NCBI GenBank assembly: GCA_028095005.1
Contig: JAMFTS010000058.1
Location: forward strand, 1-64,000
DNA from: Rhynchospora pubera
Lineage: Eukaryota > Streptophyta > Magnoliopsida > Poales > Cyperaceae
Direction: 5' to 3'
Length of the DNA stretch: 64,000 bases
Below, in pieces: positions 12,598 to 23,876 of the stretch. Every line of letters starts with the position of its first letter. Position 1 is the first letter of the stretch. The notes beneath the pieces were generated by a model. The model made no database searches. It was given only the letters and a program-made list of their open reading frames with translations, and had not been told where the DNA came from. The position numbers and the translations under genes are program-made.

Positions 12598-13560
12598 CTA
12601 AATTGCAGAAAAGAAAAATTAGAGATCCATTCCTGTTTACTTCTAATTTTTGCTTGTTTTTCAAAGTAAATGTTTTGAAGAGAGAAAAGGTGAACCCATC
12701 ACCACTCTTGCTTGTAAGTAGGTAAAGATAACCGATTATTAGAATTAAGTTAGCATTAGATCACAAAAGTACAACATTCAAAAATACTAAAAAAAAATGA
12801 GGAATGAATGTAAATCCATTGTGCTTGTAAATAAAAAGAAATTAGGCAGGTGGGAACGGTACCAAGCCTAGCACAACTGCTGGAAAGTCTATCAGAATAC
12901 ATTAAACCTAGAGTTTTGTGAACGGCCGACACCCTTTTCTCTGTCTTGTTATCCTCCATTGCTGAGCCATTTATATCTCTCTGTGAACCCCATCGACATA
13001 GCGAGATCGGGTGTGGTGGAGCGAGTGAGAACGGAGATCGCCATAAACGGAGTAAGAGATGGAGAGATCGGGGAGGGAGGCGATATCGAAAAGAATTAAC
13101 ATATTGCTTTACCATCGGAGGCGCTGGACCGCTGGTGCATCTACAAACCTAGGGAAACAAAAGAAACAAAATGACAAATGTAGACGGGCGAGATTTAATG
13201 CAAGTAAATCATCGAACGGTCTGGATGCCATGTCAGCTTTAAAATCCGCGCAAAAAAATCACGCGGACTATATTATACTATATAGATTTTGGTTTGGTGA
13301 ACTTTGTAAGCTGACAAAAAAAAATTATAATTTTTTGACAAACATACACATCACATATGTTAAAAATAAGCTTTTAAAAAGCTCCGTTTTTTCGTTTTAT
13401 CGCCGTTTTGGTTTATACCGTACTACTGTTTTATCTGTTTTATCACCGCATAAATCGTTTTTACCGTTTTATCACCGATAAATCTAAATCACCACCCAAC
13501 CGTCAAACCGCATAAATCGCATTTTAAAATCTTGGTTAAAAATGATAATATTTTGATCCA
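12598..13560. other. Intergenic with unassigned open frame
   Basis: On the minus strand a frame beginning with ATG at 12959 (start MEDNKTEKRVSAVHKTLG) runs about 35 ordinary-looking codons before a possible GTACCG donor at about 12861. It might be the 5' exon of the dead locus at 12397-12597 or unrelated. From 13390 to 13530 the DNA is rich in CGTTTTATCACCG-type motifs, probably decayed transposon. Confidence 0.3.
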
Positions 13561-13570
13561 AATATAATTG

Positions 13571-13974
13571 GAGATGGGCTAAAATCAGCCACGACTGACC
13601 GATGCAACCGTCAGCTACGATCAAATTTCAATTTTCGAGATTTCAACAATCGATCCGAACCGTTCAATGTGTTCTCCATATTTAAATCTCATTGGAGACT
13701 AAATTTTATATTTTTCTGATTTTATTTACTATTTTTTTGAGATTTTTAAAAATCATAGTTATTGAAGGGTCCAGAATTGTTTAGATTAAGAATTTTGTAA
13801 AATATTAAACAAATACTAAAAAATTTCAGAAAAATGTAAAATTTGGTCTCTAATGAGATTTCAATATGGAGAACACATTGAACGGTTCAGATCGATTGTT
13901 AGATTCTCGAAAATTGAGATTTAATCGTAGCTGACGGTTGCATCGGTCAGTCGTGGCTGATTTTAGCCCATCTC
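13571..13974. mobile_element. Mutator-like MITE with long TIRs
   Basis: A 404-bp near-palindromic element. The left arm begins GAGATGGGCTAAAATCAGCC and the right arm ends with its complement; the arms extend almost to the centre, which reads about TTTTTAAAAATCATAG. The 10-mer AATATAATTG is duplicated exactly on both sides (13561-13570 and 13975-13984). Long inverted repeats plus a 9-11 bp duplication define Mutator-like MITEs. A half copy lies at 28020-28253 and a diverged relative in the methyltransferase intron near 24360-24470. It has no coding capacity and needs transposase supplied in trans. Confidence 0.85.
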
Positions 13975-14280
13975 AATATAATTGTTTATCAAATAAGTTA
14001 AACAAAAGTCCATGTGTTACAATCTTTTTGATGGAATAGTAAATGATACTAACATTGTACGAATGACTATACACAATCAATATATAAGACCAGTTCTTTT
14101 TTTTTTTTTTTTTTTTTGAGTTGATTTGAGAGTGTTCTCAAACTGTCGAATATATAAGAAGTCGCCAACAGATTCTTACCAAAATGATGATCATATTTTC
14201 GTTTTCCAACAATTAATTCAAATGTTCGAACTTCATATATTAGGCTCAATTGTTCGGCCCAATTATTTGGCTCTATTTTA

Positions 14281-15100
14281 TTAAGGAATAATTAGTTTTA
14301 TGCCATTATGAAAATTGACAATTAGTGAAATGCCATTCTTAAATTACAAGTTAGTTTTATGCCACTATAAAAGGTTAAAATTAGTTTTATGCCATCAATT
14401 TCTTCTAAAATCAGAAATAAGCCACTTTACTTAGAAATATGCCACTCTAATTTTTTAGAAATACCCAAATTATCCCTCGGTAGATTAGGTCATTAAGAAA
14501 ACGAAAAAAAAAACTTGACGAACAAAAATTATACAGTTGCTCTCCCCTGCCCCTGTACGTAAGCGTTGTTCCTCTGCACGCCACGAACATAATTTTCATT
14601 TTTACAAAAAACCAAGATTTACGAGCCAAGATCTAGTTAAATGGCCTATTTGTGTCCATTTGAGTCTCGAACTCTCCAATTGGATTTTTATGAGGCACAA
14701 TTTAGTCATATTTAGGAGTCTCCATTTGAGGCACGATTATTGTTTGTTCTGTTTTTCACTAAAAATCAAGCTAGTTTAAAACAAAATTGAAGATTCTAAT
14801 GATATAAATCAATTTTTTAATTTTATAGTGGCATAAAACAATTGTAATTGTTACATAGTACCATAAAATTAATAATTTCTGTTGCAATAATATATTTTTA
14901 ATTCTAATATTTTAGAGTGGCATATTTCTAATTTTAATGTTTTATGATGGCATTTTTAAAAGGGTATCATGGTCATATCAATTAAGGAATGACATAAATA
15001 CAATTTTTTCATTTAATGATGGCATAAAAATAATTTGTCATTTAGTGATGGCATATCTCTAATTTAAAAATTTGACAATGGCATAAATCTAAATCACCCT
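14281..15100. repeat. TGCCA-rich foldback element
   Basis: The left half repeats phrases such as TTAGTTTTATGCCATTAT and AAATATGCCACTCTAATTT every 35-50 bp; the right half carries the same phrases inverted (ATGGCATAAATCTAAATC near 15075). The whole is a loose foldback of about 820 bp with a less symmetrical middle. Related blocks occur at 45586-45858 and about 57655-57790. There is no transposase, and no target duplication was resolved. I would call it a dispersed non-autonomous repeat family of unknown class. Confidence 0.6.
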
Positions 15101-15445
15101 TTTATTAACTATAAGTGATCATTGGTTGAAAAGCATTTATTAGTAAATTCGTTATAACAAAATTGTTGGTTTTAACCTTCAAAAAAATGTTCGAACTTCA
15201 GGCTTTACCAAATCAAATATACAGATTAGCATTTAGTTGCAATTCGTTACAACAAGATATAATATCCGAATTTTGCGATTTTTGTAGTCTTGCAACTTGA
15301 GATTTTTCTCTCTCAAATCTGTTGAGAGAAAAAAAGAATAAAACGGCCCATCCTTAAAAATTCTTTGGATCCGAACTTAATTCAGGCATTTTTAAATGCA
15401 CGCTTGAGTATACACACTCATCTATTTTAGTCAAAACATAACTAT

Positions 15446-18400
15446 CACTACGCCATAATTTATTTTTAAAACCGGTTAAATATTATTCTTTATCACCGGT
15501 TAGAAGGTGGTGCTAATAATATGTGGTGTTAAAAACAAATAAGAAACCGGTGTTAAAAATGCGGTGTTAAAAATCAGACAAATTCTAAATATAAAAAGTT
15601 GTGCATCTTTAGGACCGGTTTTTAGCTAAAAACAGGTCTTAAAAATATTTCTTTAAGACCAGTTTTTAGTAAAAAATCGGTTCTAAAGACAGCCCGCTTT
15701 TTCAATAATTTTTAATATCTTTAGGACCGGATTTTTGTTAAAAACCAGTCTTAAAGAATACCTTTAGAATCAGTTTTTAAGTTAATAACCGTTCCTAAAG
15801 ATCAACACCTAATAAAAAAATATTTTTTATTTTGGGGCTAGCCCATTCTGCTAGCAATATTTATACCGATTGGTATATCACAGCAAAACAATTAATATAC
15901 AAAAACAAACAATCAATATATCGATACAAAACAACAAAAATAAATATATCATAATTCATACAAATTTTAATTATCTAACCAGATACACATCTACCTACAT
16001 ACACATAAAACTTATCTAAAGTTATATATACTAAGTCTTCGTTGCTATAAAGCTGATTCTCTGGATGCAAAATCTGCATTCAATTAAACAAATTTAATTA
16101 GTAAAACCTAAGCTAATTGGTTTCAAACTAATTCAATTAAAAATATAATTAAGGATAAATATTGATTTTGAACATATGCATGTTTGTTTATAAGGTGAAA
16201 AATCCTATCGTAGCAAATGTACCAGCAATTAGGTTAAGTTAAAAAAAAAATAAATTGGACTATATCACTTCTATTTGGTAATGCACCATCCGGTAGGAAA
16301 CTAACCTTGGTAATGCACCATCTGATAAAATACCAGTGCAAACTACTTCCACTTTCAATTTTTCTTTTTCTTTCTTCTTATATAAAATACTCAATTTCAG
16401 ATTAATACAAACCAGATGAAAAGCAAAAGCAATTAGAGGGGTTTCGGATGCAATACCAGATTAATAATCAATTTTTTGAACTCAAAAGCAATTAGAGGGA
16501 GAGAGGGGTTTCCGATAAAAACCTGATGAAATTGAAGAGAGGGGCAGTGAGGCAGTGCTCGAAGTCGCAGGCAAACATGACGAGAAACATAGAGGAGCGA
16601 TTGAAATAAAAAAGCAGATAACCAAACTATAAGGGTGTGTTTGGAAAGATCGGGAATAGGGAATAGGAATAAGGAATTTCGGTTTACGTGCTTATTCTTA
16701 TTCTTGTGCAACCCAAACAACACAAGAATAAGGAATAAGGGCCCTTATTTCTATACTAACAAAATCATAGTATAAGAATAAGGAATAAGGATAACCACAC
16801 AAACCGAAATTTCTTATTCCTATTCCCTATTTCCGGCTCATCCAAACACACCCTAAGAAAATTTAAATAGGAATTGAGTTGTAGGGATGGAATTTCAGAT
16901 TTCGAATTTCAAAATCAAAATTAAAATGATGCATACCTATTTCGAATTTCATCAAATTTCAAACTGAAAACAACGGTGCTGCGAAGAAGGGTCACGATAG
17001 CTTTGTTGCCGCCAAGGAAGATTGTGTGCGCCTGTTTCATCCGGCGGCTCCCGTTCCACACCAACAACAATTGGAGTTGAGATTGGAGAGGAGGCAGTGA
17101 GGGAGTGGTGGCGTAGTCAGAGTTGAGAGGAGGCAGTGATTTCGAAGGAGAGGAGTCGGAGAGGAGACAATGAGGGAAGGGAAGGGAGGAGGCAAAGAGA
17201 CGGAAATGATTCGAAACTTAAAAAACTTTCTGGTTGAGAAGAGAGAAAGAGAGTAGAGTAGTTTTAAATAAAAAAGCTCATTATTTTTAGAACCGGTTTT
17301 TTACTTTAAAACCGGTTCTAAAGATCATTCATTCTTTTTAAAATATTCTGTTTTTAATATTTTATAAATTCTAATATTGAAAAAATGCAAGTTTTTTAGG
17401 ACTGGTTTTGTACTTTAAAAACCGGTTTTAAAAATCATACCTTTCTTTTTTTTTAAAAAAGACGTATATACTTTCCAAGTTGTATGTATGTATTTGTATG
17501 ATCCTCAATACTCTCTTTTAAAGAGCATGCATATATATCTTTAGCACTGTCATTTTCGTATCAATCATAAAGAGCATGAATTATTTGTTTTAATTTATTT
17601 GCATAGAAAATAATAACGTATATGGTTAATTGCATTTTGTTTTGGAAAAAAATGACGTGCTTGAGTAATCGCAGTAATTAAGACACTTTAATTTGATCCC
17701 TATATATATGCATATGTATTTTCTACTCTCTTTTGATCAATAAAATTTAGAATTTATTTTTAGAATTCAGATTTTAAAATTAAAACTACACATGGTAGAG
17801 TCGCAGTGAATGCGCTATGTTTTTTTTGAATTCGAGAATAATCTTATTTATTTCGTCAAATTTGTCAAAATTAACGAAATAATCTATTACTGTGTATATG
17901 GTAGGGAACCACGTATATTGTTTTTCACAAATTTTCAATTCAAGTGACACACCAAACACAAAAAGGATACGCACATTAAGTGTCATATAAATACAATAGA
18001 TTTCTCAATTATGTACATACTATTATATTTTTTCCATAAATCTTTCCAAAAATACATTTAATCATAAATCAATTGTTATTAATAGACTTATTTCCGAATA
18101 AAACACTTGTAAATTGTTTGAATTGAAAATGAAAAGGTTACAATACAATTAGGTGATTCGATAATTAAATCACAAACAAAAGTAGAAGGGTCCAGATCCA
18201 TGTGCAAATTAAAGATAGAAATTTATCTGTGATTTGTCTTAAAAAGAATCAAAGAATTTTTGTCATATCTTGTATTGTTTTGATAAGGATAGTATAAATT
18301 ATTAATTATCTCAAAAAATTAAAATATTTTTTACAGCTCTTGTACTCTCAAATTTCCAATATTCATGAGTAGATGATGAAAATATAATTAATTATAGTTT

Positions 18401-19090
18401 AATTTAATTTATTAAACATAATTTTTTAATTTTATAAATAAATTATATTTATGTCAAAAAGTTAAACGTGTCTGAACACGTCACAACACTACACGTCTAA
18501 AAAAGATACGGCACGAGGAAACGAGGCGTGGCGTGTCCTTAGGATAAACAAGGCGTGGCGTGTCCTTAGAATAAACGTGTCTGAACATAGTTCCAAACTT
18601 CTAATTATATAACGATAAACAATATTTGTTATCCTTAACATATAACAGTAAAATAAAATAAAAATATATAATTGAACTTACTATTGCTAAAATAAACAAT
18701 ATTTTTTTATAACAAGATGACAAAATAGAATTCAGTACTTTGTATTAAATTCAAATCCACGTTATGTTTTAGGACCGGTTTTAAAAAAAAACGGTTCTAA
18801 AGAATTCCGATAAAAAAAAGAAAATACAGTTACTCTTTAGAATTGATTTTTCTAAAAACCGGTCCTAAATATTTTAATTTTTAAGACCGGTTTTTTAAAA
18901 AAATTGGTTCTAAAAATAAATCGTGTTTTCTTCTTCTTTTCCTGCAACTCTTTAGAATCGGTTTTTTTAAAAAACCGGTCCTAAAAAGATACTCTGATAA
19001 TTACGAACTTGCCACTGCATATTTTTAGAACCGATTTTCTTAAAAACAGGTGTTAATATGGCGGTGCTAAAAATCATTTTTGTTGTAGTG
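15446..19090. mobile_element. Non-autonomous CACTA transposon
   Basis: This 3645-bp element starts with CACTACGCCATAATTT and ends ...AATCATTTTTGTTGTAGTG, so both ends present CACTA outward. The trinucleotide TAT flanks it exactly (15443-15445 and 19091-19093), the 3-bp duplication of En/Spm (CACTA) elements. Both subterminal regions hold many copies, in both orientations, of a TTTAGGACCGGTTTTT / AAAACCGGTCCTAAAG unit (15600-15800, 17280-17450, 18770-19060), as expected for transposase-binding subterminal repeats. No frame long enough for a TNP2-type transposase exists, so it is a deletion derivative. The middle (about 16970-17220) is GC-richer and could be captured host sequence. It is interrupted by a Tourist-like MITE at 16633. 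Confidence 0.9.
16633..16853. mobile_element. Tourist-like MITE nested in CACTA
   Basis: A 221-bp element with ends GGGTGTGTTTGGA and its complement TCCAAACACACCC, flanked by TAA on both sides (16630-16632 and 16854-16856). The arms carry GGGAATAGGGAATAGGAATA in long inverted repeats. The TAA target and the ends fit PIF/Harbinger (Tourist) MITEs. It lies inside the CACTA element and so inserted after it. Confidence 0.85.
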
Positions 19091-19093
19091 TAT

Positions 19094-19506
19094 TGACAAT
19101 TGTCATATGGTTTTGACCAAGTCAAAATGCATTTCAACCGGTGTCAACTAACTTACTTGGATATACCCACCAAATACAATATTGTATTTATTATAGCAAA
19201 ACGAATTTTCTTATTGTATCAATGTATGTATACTACTTAATAGTACCGATGCACACTAATTTATGAGTCTTTTCTTTATAAACTTGGTGGGGGAAATAAC
19301 TTTTGGGTGTGTGTGTAAGTACAATTCCGACCATTGTTTAAATTTTGTAAACGCTAAACTTCCAATTTTGAGAAGTAGAACACTAAACTACATCTTTTCG
19401 AAAAGAAAGCTTTCTTTACGGCCATTCCTTATTCGATTACAAGGCCCTTCTTCAGTCCCTCGTTTTTTGGTCAAACGTTGTTTCTTACTGTTTTTGGGAA
19501 AATGCA
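19094..19506. other. Intergenic, nothing recognised
   Basis: The spacer between the CACTA element and the next MITE contains no supportable gene. A short frame spanning 19263-19595 runs into the MITE and has no family resemblance. Confidence 0.5.
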
Positions 19507-19516
19507 ATAATTATGT

Positions 19517-19818
19517 GGCCCGTCAATATTCTACCATTTCGAATATTTTCGTTCTCTTCTGTTCAAACAAAACGTTAAACAAAAGAGAAAATTAATTTCG
19601 TTTTGAAAACAGAATGGGAACAAAACTGAATTTTGTAAACGTTACTAAAAGCGAAACGAAACGGAATATTGAAACGGACTAAAATCAACGAAAGACGGAA
19701 CAGAAAACTATTTCGTTTGACGAAATGCAATGAAAAAGAAAGATTTTTTATTTCATTGACTGGAATGGAACAAAGACGAACACGTTTGTTCCGTATCTGT
19801 CATGCACTTTTGACAGCC
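19517..19818. mobile_element. Mutator-like MITE, copy 2
   Basis: A 302-bp relative of the element at 9098-9416, in the same orientation, sharing AACGTTAAAC, TTTTGTAAAC and the CGAACAC(A/G)TGT blocks in the same order. Ends GGCCCGTCAA and TTTGACAGCC are inverted relatives. ATAATTATGT is duplicated on both sides (19507-19516 and 19819-19828). This second copy supports the borders and the 10-bp duplication of copy 1. Confidence 0.7.
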
Positions 19819-20045
19819 ATAATTATGTCCGATGAAGAAATGTGGGCTCGGAGACTTTAACTATTCATGTTTGTACGACGTAGGCCCATCATATGCTGAC
19901 AAATGGTAGACTGGTAGTTGATAATATTATTGGATCTTCTTTTATTCGACCCCTAATGAACAAAGAGTCGGGCTTTTAGATCTGCAAACAAGATCCAACC
20001 AGCCCAAATATTAGATGAAAATGATTGGGATGTTTGACAATTGAC

Positions 20046-20300
20046 TAGGGGTGAAAACGGTCACCGTTTTCGTTTCGTCCAAAACGAAACGAAACGGTTA
20101 AGATTTTTTATTGCGTTTTATAAACGAAACGGTTAACGAAAGTTTAGAACAGTTTCGTTCATGTGTATTTTCGTGGTATTTTCGTGATTTCGACCGTTTC
20201 GTCCAAAACGAAACGGTTAACGCAAATGGATGATCAATTTCGTTTTAAAACGAAACGGTTAACGAAATCGACCGTTTTCGTGGTCGTTTTAGACATTATA
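20046..20300. repeat. CGAAACGGTTAACG-rich repeat
   Basis: Begins TAGGGGTGAAAACGGT and contains several copies of CGAAACGGTTAACG and its complement-like CCGTTTTCGTTTCGTCC. The left end resembles those of plant hAT MITEs (TAGGGGTG...). A matching right end was not found; the LTR array begins immediately after, so the right part may be lost or displaced. Frames here are by-products of the motifs. Confidence 0.45.
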
Positions 20301-20312
20301 CAGCCATACAAT

Positions 20313-21274
20313 TATAACATCCTACAAATTTTGACCAGCTTTGACCAATTTGACCTGTTGACCAAAAGTTGGACCTTTGACTTAGTTGACCGAATAAAAA
20401 AAAATTTGTTTCCTAACCGCCTCTGATTGTTGCTCCACCGAAAAAAAAAAACTGTCATGTGACACCTCATTCAAGCCTTACACGTGGCCTTCCTTTATGC
20501 ACCTCATATTTCATCCAACTTCTTAGTACTCTATCAATATCTTGTATTATAATCAGCTCCTCTCTTCCTCTTTATGTTACGGCAGTCCAAAAGAAAATAG
20601 ATGGAAATTCCTCCTCTTTGCTTGATGTACCCTCTAATCGATGTTTATTGGCCGAAACCCAACCAAACTTTGCTAAGAACAATTAAAAGAATTTTCCAAG
20701 CTGATTAAAAAGGTTTGATTGATCGACCGTTTGGAATTCTAAATTCTACGTCGCAGTCGAATTGGATCTATTCATGATTTCTGGATTGTTTAATCAGGTA
20801 ACCTGACTTCTCTATGTTTAATTTCGTATTGATTGAATGATTTGATTTATCGTTTGGTTTTGATTGAATATGTTTATCAGAATTGTGATTGGTATATTTT
20901 ACGGAATATCGGAGTTTGGAATTGGATGTGAATTTGGATATGAATTTTGAGCCCTGATCCTCCTGAGTTCGGGGAGGGGTCGGTCCTGATCCTCCTGAGA
21001 TCGGGGAGGGACAACTGTGACTGACTGATTGACTGGCCGGACCCGATTATCTCGGTAAAATATATTATTGTTTTGTGGATTAATCCGATCTGATTGAACT
21101 TTGTGATATTAATTAAATGTAGAGAAGCTGCGTCGTTAAATAACCGGTTACTGAGGTTTGTACCTGACTCTGTTTTGTTTTTCTGTTGCGACGTAGGTTG
21201 ACGGACCGTCGGATGGGTGCAGAAGATACCGTTCTCAGCTCGCGTCCCGCGACCCGTCGGTGCGGGACGTGACA
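20313..21274 (+). repeat. LTR unit 1 of array
   Basis: The first 962-bp unit. Private differences from units 2 and 3 include CTCTAATCGATG (others ATTGATG), AGGTAACCTGACTT (others AACCGG) and ATCTCGGTAAA (others ATCTCCG). Each unit has an internal direct repeat of about 30 bp, TCCTGAG(T/A)TCGGGGAGGG, near its two-thirds point. Confidence 0.8.
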
Positions 21275-21281
21275 GAGTGAA

Positions 21282-22243
21282 TATAACATCCTACAAATTT
21301 TGACCAGCTTTGACCAATTTGACCTGTTGACCAAAAGTTGGACCTTTGACTTAGTTGACCGAATAAAAAAAAATTGTTTCCTAACCGCCTCTGATTGTTG
21401 CTCCACCGAAAAAAAAAAAACTGTCATGTGACACCTCATTCAAGCCTTACACGTGGCCTTCCTTTATGCACCTCATATTTCATCCAACTTCTTAGTACTC
21501 TATCAATATCTTGTATTATAATCAGCTCCTCTCTTCCTCTTTATGTTACGGCAGTCCAAAAGAAAATAGATGGAAATTCCTCCTCTTTGCTTGATGTACC
21601 CTCTAATTGATGTTTATTGGCCGAAACCCAACCAAACTTTGCTAAGAACAATTAAAAGAATTTTCCAAGCTGATTAAAAAGGTTTCATTGATCGATCGTT
21701 TGGAATTCTAAATTCTACGTCGCAGTCGAATTGGATCTATTCATGATTTCTGGATTGTTTAATCAGGTAACCGGACTTCTCTATGTTTAATTTCGTATTG
21801 ATTGAATGATTTGATTTATCGTTTGGTTTTGATTGAATATATTTATCAGAATTGTGATTGGTATATTTTACGGAATATCGGAGTTTGGAATTGGATGTGA
21901 ATTTGGATATGAATTTTGAGCCCTGATCCTCCTGAGTTCGGGGAGGGGTCGGTCCTGATCCTCCTGAGATCGGGGAGGGACAACTGTGACTGACTGATTG
22001 ACTGGTCGGACCCGATTATCTCCGTAAAATATATTATTGTTTTGTGGATTAATCCGATCTGATTGAACTTTGTGATATTAATTAAATGTAGAGAAGCTGC
22101 GTCGTTAAATAACCGGTTACTGAGGTTTGTACCTGACTCTGTTTTGTTTTTCTGTTGCGACGTAGGTTGACGGGCCGTCGGATGAGTGCAGAAGATACCG
22201 TTCTCAGCTCGCGCCCCGCGACCCGTCGGTGCGGGACGTGACA
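21282..22243 (+). repeat. LTR unit 2 of array
   Basis: The second 962-bp unit. Private differences include TTTCATTGATCGATCG (others TTTGATTGATCGACCG), ATATATTTATC (others ATATGTTTATC) and CGCGCCCCGCG (others CGCGTCCCGCG). Several sites are shared with unit 3 but not unit 1, suggesting that units 2 and 3 separated last. Confidence 0.8.
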
Positions 22244-22250
22244 GAGTGAA

Positions 22251-23210
22251 TATAACATCCTACAAATTTTGACCAGCTTTGACCAATTTGACCTGTTGAC
22301 CAAAAGTTGGACCTTTGACTTAGTTGACCGAATAAAAAAAAAATTGTTTCCTAACCGCCTCTGATTGTTGCTCCACCGAAAAAAAAAACTGTCATGTGAC
22401 ACCTCATTCAAGCCTTACACGTGGCCTTCCTTTATGCACCTCATATTTCATCCAACTTCTTAGTACTCTATCAATATCTTGTATTATAATCAGCTCCTCT
22501 CTTCCTCTTTATGTTACGGCAGTCCAAAAGAAAATAGATGGAAATTCCTCCTCTTTGCTTGATGTACCCTCTAATTGATGTTTATTGGCCGAAACCCAAC
22601 CAAACTTTGCTAAGAACAATTAAAAGAATTTTCCAAGCTGATTAAAAAGGTTTGATTGATCGACCGTTTGAAATTCTAAATTCTACGTCGCAGTCGAATT
22701 GGATCTATTCATGATTTCTGGATTGTTTAATCAGGTAACCGGACTTCTCTATGTTTAATTTCGTATTGATTGAATGATTTGATTTATCGTTTGGTTTTGA
22801 TTGAATATGTTTATCAGAATTGTGATTGGTATATTTTACGGGATATCGGAGTTTGGAATTGGATGTGAATTTGGATATGAATTTTGAGCCCTGATCCTCC
22901 TGAGTTCGGGGAGGGGCCGGTCCTGATCCTCCTGAGATCGGGGAGGGACAACTGTGACTGACTGATTGACTGGCCGGACCCGATTATCTCCGTAAAATAT
23001 ATTATTGTTTTGTGGATTAATCCGATCTGATTGAACTTTGTGATATTAATTAAATGTAGAGAAGCTGCGTCGTTAAATAACCGGTTACTGAGGTTTGTAT
23101 CTGACTCTGTTTGTTTTTCTGTTGCGACGTAGGTTGACGGGACGTCGGATGAGTGCAGAAGATACCGTTCTCAGCTCGCGTCCCGCGACCCGTCGGTGCG
23201 GGACGTGACA
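22251..23210 (+). repeat. LTR unit 3 of array
   Basis: The third unit, 960 bp. Private differences include CGTTTGAAATTC (others GGAATTC), TTTTACGGGATATC (others CGGAATATC) and GACGGGACGTCGG (others GACGGACCG or GACGGGCCG). It is followed directly by the right copy of the ACAAT duplication. Confidence 0.8.
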
Positions 23211-23297
23211 ACAATTGACAACCTCGGTGAGCATTATATTTCCCTTGGAATGATATTTTTTCTACACTAAGGTCTGGAAAGGAATAATTAAACTTCT

Positions 23298-23325
23298 CCC
23301 CCCCCCCCCCCCCCTCCCCCCCCCC
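23298..23325. repeat. Poly(C) tract
   Basis: 28 bases of C interrupted by one T at 23315, followed by eight A and four G. Such a tract is prone to length variation and sequencing error, so its exact length is unreliable. The rest of 23216-23876 is A/T-rich and probably includes the 3' UTR of the methyltransferase gene on the minus strand. Confidence 0.85.
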
Positions 23326-23876
23326 AAAAAAAAGGGGTTATTAAATTGAGAATTATGTGTAATAATTTTCAATGTTAGTTGAAGTTTGAGAAGACATTAA
23401 TATACGGAGACCAAATAAAATAGAATAGATACTTTTAGACTTGCGCTACAAATACATCTTAATTGATTAAACTATACAGCTATCATTGTTAATGGTGTTT
23501 GTATACTGCACATTGTAGAAATTTCCTTTGCGAAACAAACATATGGACGTGAGGTTAGGATTAGAGCTTTTTAAGAACGATAAATACATTCCTATAAAAC
23601 ATGAAAAAGATACGTCAACAAGCACGTGATACAACAACATTTGAGTCATCTCAATCCCAGGCGTGTTATGATTACACATTATAATGATACACCTAACGAT
23701 ACAAACTAAGTCCCGACTCCTGACCAAGATTATAAGAGCATCTAACAAAATCATCCTTTAAAACAAACATTATTAAATAATAATGAACAGAACAACACAA
23801 TAATCCTTATTGAGGGCACTAAAGTTTAAGCTCAAAGGAGGCACAGTTCACATTCCACAACAACTTCAATTTTCGT

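Larger units (their letters stand above)
20313..23210 (+). mobile_element. Tandem array of three LTRs
   Basis: Three nearly identical units of 962, 962 and 960 bp (20313-21274, 21282-22243, 22251-23210) each begin TATAACATCCTACAAATTTT and end CGGTGCGGGACGTGACA. They are separated by the same 7-bp spacer, GAGTGAA. ACAAT flanks the whole array (20308-20312 and 23211-23215), a 5-bp duplication typical of LTR retrotransposon integration. The ends form an imperfect inverted repeat (TATAACATCC versus TGTCACGTCC), so I read them as LTRs whose initial TG has become TA, resembling Ty3/gypsy chromovirus LTRs (TGTAACA...). The GAGTG of the spacer is compatible with the start of an internal region before a TGG-type primer-binding site. 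No gag or pol sequence remains. The LTR identity is inferred; the tandem structure and duplication are seen directly. Confidence 0.85.

Noticed and set aside
15446..19090. Transposase gene inside the CACTA element
   Set aside because: No frame of useful length or motif was found on either strand; it is called non-autonomous.
20459..22578. Identical short frames repeated three times
   Set aside because: They recur once per LTR unit and have no coding features; they are by-products of the LTR array.
20313..23210. CRISPR-like or satellite array
   Set aside because: Units of 962 bp with 7-bp spacers, a 5-bp flanking duplication and LTR-like ends do not fit CRISPR; only three units is too few for a satellite.
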